From positions 1 to 33,298 of the forward strand of contig NZ_VIKW01000043.1 of assembly GCF_009711975.1 (NCBI RefSeq): a stretch of DNA of 33,298 nucleotides, read 5' to 3'. The notes under the pieces are model-generated. The model saw only the letters and a list, made by a program, of their open reading frames with translations, did not search any database and had not been told where the DNA came from. Of the stretch, positions 31,791 to 33,298 are shown one piece after another; position 1 is the stretch's first letter; the number at the start of each line of letters is the position of its first letter. The DNA comes from Anabaena sp. UHCC 0204 (GTDB lineage Bacteria > Cyanobacteriota > Cyanobacteriia > Cyanobacteriales > Nostocaceae). Both the position numbers and the translations under genes were made by a program.

Positions 31791-31827
31791 TGAATATTTT
31801 GGTTGCAGTGTTCGTATATAGGAATAT

Positions 31828-31857
31828 GTCTGATAGCGTAGAGTGGCGCAATCAGAC
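31828..31857. repeat. Degenerate interspersed repeat with short stem
   Basis: GTCTGAT (31828-31834) pairs with ATCAGAC (31851-31857). The interior CTGATAGCGTAGAGTGGCGC resembles the inverse of the sequence at about 23252-23276 (CTGATAGCGCAGCGTGGCGT on its minus strand), so both are copies of one small repeat. Confidence 0.5.
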
Positions 31858-31900
31858 AATTTCCGTAAAACCCAAAATTCAAGGCTAAAAAAACTGAAAT

Positions 31901-33298
31901 TTAATCTTGCTCTCCCCGTAACAATTTATTTGTCAGCCTGATTTTTTCCATCAATTTTTGTCTTAATTCTTCTGTTTCTTGTAATTCTCTTTCAGTATTG
32001 GCTAATTCAGCTAATAATTCATTTTCCTGTTTTTGACGTATAAAATTTACTAAATAATCATGGACTATTTGATATTTATCTGCTGGAGATTCTGGTAAAA
32101 ATAACACCAAACCCGACGCAACAAAAATATTTAAAATAAAATCTAATTTTTCTAAAACAAAATTTAATTTATCACTTTTTTCTGCTAATTGTTCTGCTAA
32201 CTCAACGCGAGTTTTTAAAAGTCTTGTTCCCTTTTTATCGGTGAGCAAATATAAAACCAATCTAGCAAGTTTTTCATTTTCTGCACCAAAATCTTTTACA
32301 ATATCTTCTAAAAAATTTTCAACTAATTTTTCTTTACCAAATGCTTGATATTTTTCTAATGTGGTAATTTGCTCTGATTGTAATTGTGTGCCAAAAATTT
32401 GTAATTCTATTGGCCTTACCTCTTCCATATCTCCTGCTAAGTCTTTGACTAATTCATCAATTAATTCTGCTTGTAAATAAAAGCGTGTTTTTTCGGTGAG
32501 GCTTTTAATCACAGCTTTAGCATCTGCTTTGGAAAAGTTACCCAAATAATAACGAATATTTTTATCAAGGATGTTATTATTAGTAACTGTTAAATCAACT
32601 AATCGGTCTAATTCTAATAAATAATGTAAATAATCTTCCCGCAAGGAAAGGACAATTTTTACAAAAGGAATATCTAAACAGATTCGTAAAAAATCATAAA
32701 ATGGTTTTCTTTGTTTTTGGTTATTATTCACAAAGAAAAATTCTTCAAATTGATCAAATATCAAAACCGTTAATAAATTCCTCTTGGCATTTTCTCGCAA
32801 TTGTTGAATAATTGTATCTGTAGAGTGTAGGGACAATTCATGAATTGTCCCTACATTTGATTTTAAAGATTCTCCTAAAATTTCTACCCAATTTGTATAA
32901 ACCCGTAAAAGTATGGGTAAAGCGTCACGTCCTCCAATAGTTTCTTGTTGGAGTGCAGGAATTAAACCACCTTGTAAAATGGAACTTTTACCGACTCCAG
33001 ACTGTCCATGAATAACAATTAATTTATGTTCATTTCCCGCAATTTTTATCCACAACCGTTTTACATCTTCTCCTCTTCCAGAAGCGGATATTTCTTGTGC
33101 AATTGTGCCTATATTTTCAACTTCTGGATTTTCAGTATTAATAACTTTGCGTTGGGGGTTTAAATAAGATGCACCAATAAAAGCCCGAAAACCATATTGT
33201 TGTTCAATTTGTAATCTTTCTTGTTTAATATTAAAGGCTTTTAAATATTGTTTTCTTTGGAAATATAGAGAATTTAATTCTTTTAAAATAGCAATATA
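31901..33298 (-). CDS. nSTAND1-type NTPase, N-terminus beyond window
   Basis: The frame is open from the window edge to the stop at 31901-31903 (465 residues visible), so the N-terminal effector and true start are missing; a TTG at 33055 is not the start. The NTPase has the P-loop GQSGVGKSSILQGG (about visible 98-111), Walker B LLTVLIFDQFEEFF, VKIVLSLREDYLHY with a sensor Arg, and the winged-helix end DKYQIVHDYLVNFIRQ. It finishes in a coiled coil (LANTERELQETEELRQKLME) rather than WD40 or TPR repeats. nSTAND proteins include Avs-like antiviral sensors, but the effector is unseen. An insertion of about 11 residues (NVGTIHELSLH) is encoded by a 28-nt palindrome at 32827-32854. Confidence 0.9.
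   Translation of the reverse strand, partial: YIAILKELNSLYFQRKQYLKAFNIKQERLQIEQQYGFRAFIGASYLNPQRKVINTENPEVENIGTIAQEISASGRGEDVKRLWIKIAGNEHKLIVIHGQSGVGKSSILQGGLIPALQQETIGGRDALPILLRVYTNWVEILGESLKSNVGTIHELSLHSTDTIIQQLRENAKRNLLTVLIFDQFEEFFFVNNNQKQRKPFYDFLRICLDIPFVKIVLSLREDYLHYLLELDRLVDLTVTNNNILDKNIRYYLGNFSKADAKAVIKSLTEKTRFYLQAELIDELVKDLAGDMEEVRPIELQIFGTQLQSEQITTLEKYQAFGKEKLVENFLEDIVKDFGAENEKLARLVLYLLTDKKGTRLLKTRVELAEQLAEKSDKLNFVLEKLDFILNIFVASGLVLFLPESPADKYQIVHDYLVNFIRQKQENELLAELANTERELQETEELRQKLMEKIRLTNKLLRGEQD
32827..32854. repeat. 28-nt palindrome inside the STAND coding sequence
   Basis: GTAGGGACAATTCA is followed directly by its reverse complement; one more base pair extends it to 32826-32855. 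It has the same length, GTAGRGAC ends and central CATG as the palindrome at 17425-17452. It lies in frame within the NTPase domain, between SLKS and STDT, adding Asn-Val-Gly-Thr-Ile-His-Glu-Leu-Ser-Leu-His. Confidence 0.85.

Noticed and set aside
1-33298. tRNA or rRNA genes
   Set aside because: Intergenic stretches were scanned by eye for T-loop and acceptor patterns and for rRNA words; none was convincing.

Overview
The window looks like chromosomal DNA of a filamentous, low-GC Nostocales-type cyanobacterium. It carries chlB, psaM, ycf37, cyanobacterial small membrane proteins, many HIP1 octamers (GCGATCGC, e.g. 1564-1571, 2465-2472, 12054-12061, 18108-18115, 19157-19164, 26251-26258), heptanucleotide short tandem repeats and 28-nt interspersed palindromes. 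The genus is inference. No rRNA, tRNA or CRISPR array was recognised. Both ends cut through STAND-type NTPase genes that are open to the window edge.

Layout. 1-4.1 kb is an accessory patch: a minus-strand HTH-NB-ARC STAND protein, a divergent PD-(D/E)XK nuclease-like gene lacking the usual catalytic lysine, a broken pgk 3' end split by a DUF29 gene, and a PIN toxin/antitoxin pair between direct repeats. 4.1-13.2 kb is mostly housekeeping: a MerA/Lpd-like disulfide oxidoreductase, a TIGR04283-type glycosyltransferase, a Ca2+/cation antiporter, small hypothetical proteins, cysE, a PRC-barrel protein preceded by a decayed smc 3' end and a GC-rich repeat, then chlB. 13.5-17.3 kb holds a one-polypeptide methyltransferase-Mrr nuclease fusion and a secreted copper amine oxidase with a large inverted repeat over its start. 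17.4-28.7 kb holds ycf37, a periplasmic solute-binding protein, rpmI-rplT, an unlisted 59-aa PCP_red protein, a duplicated-domain lipoprotein, a D-ribulose-kinase-like FGGY kinase, psaM, a putative cell division protein, a TPR protein, a conserved protein plus GST, yajQ, a MAPEG protein, a DprA-like protein and a TauD-like dioxygenase. 28.7-33.3 kb has a UbiD decarboxylase, an unrecognised 455-aa protein and the second STAND ATPase, whose reading frame contains an interspersed palindrome.

How the genes relate. Photosynthesis and pigment functions recur: chlB, the PCP_red protein, ycf37, psaM, and UbiD (probably plastoquinone head-group synthesis). Defence-like functions (two STAND NTPases, R-M fusion, toxin/antitoxin, nuclease-like protein) lie in or near repeat-rich, remnant-bearing DNA. 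I see no single multi-gene novel system that can be claimed with confidence. The strongest leads are the HTH-STAND/nuclease divergon with its repeated operator-like motif, the in-frame palindrome in the right-hand STAND gene, the fragmented pgk and smc tails, the inverted 73-nt MITE pair around yajQ-MAPEG, and the attenuator-like stem at the amine oxidase start.
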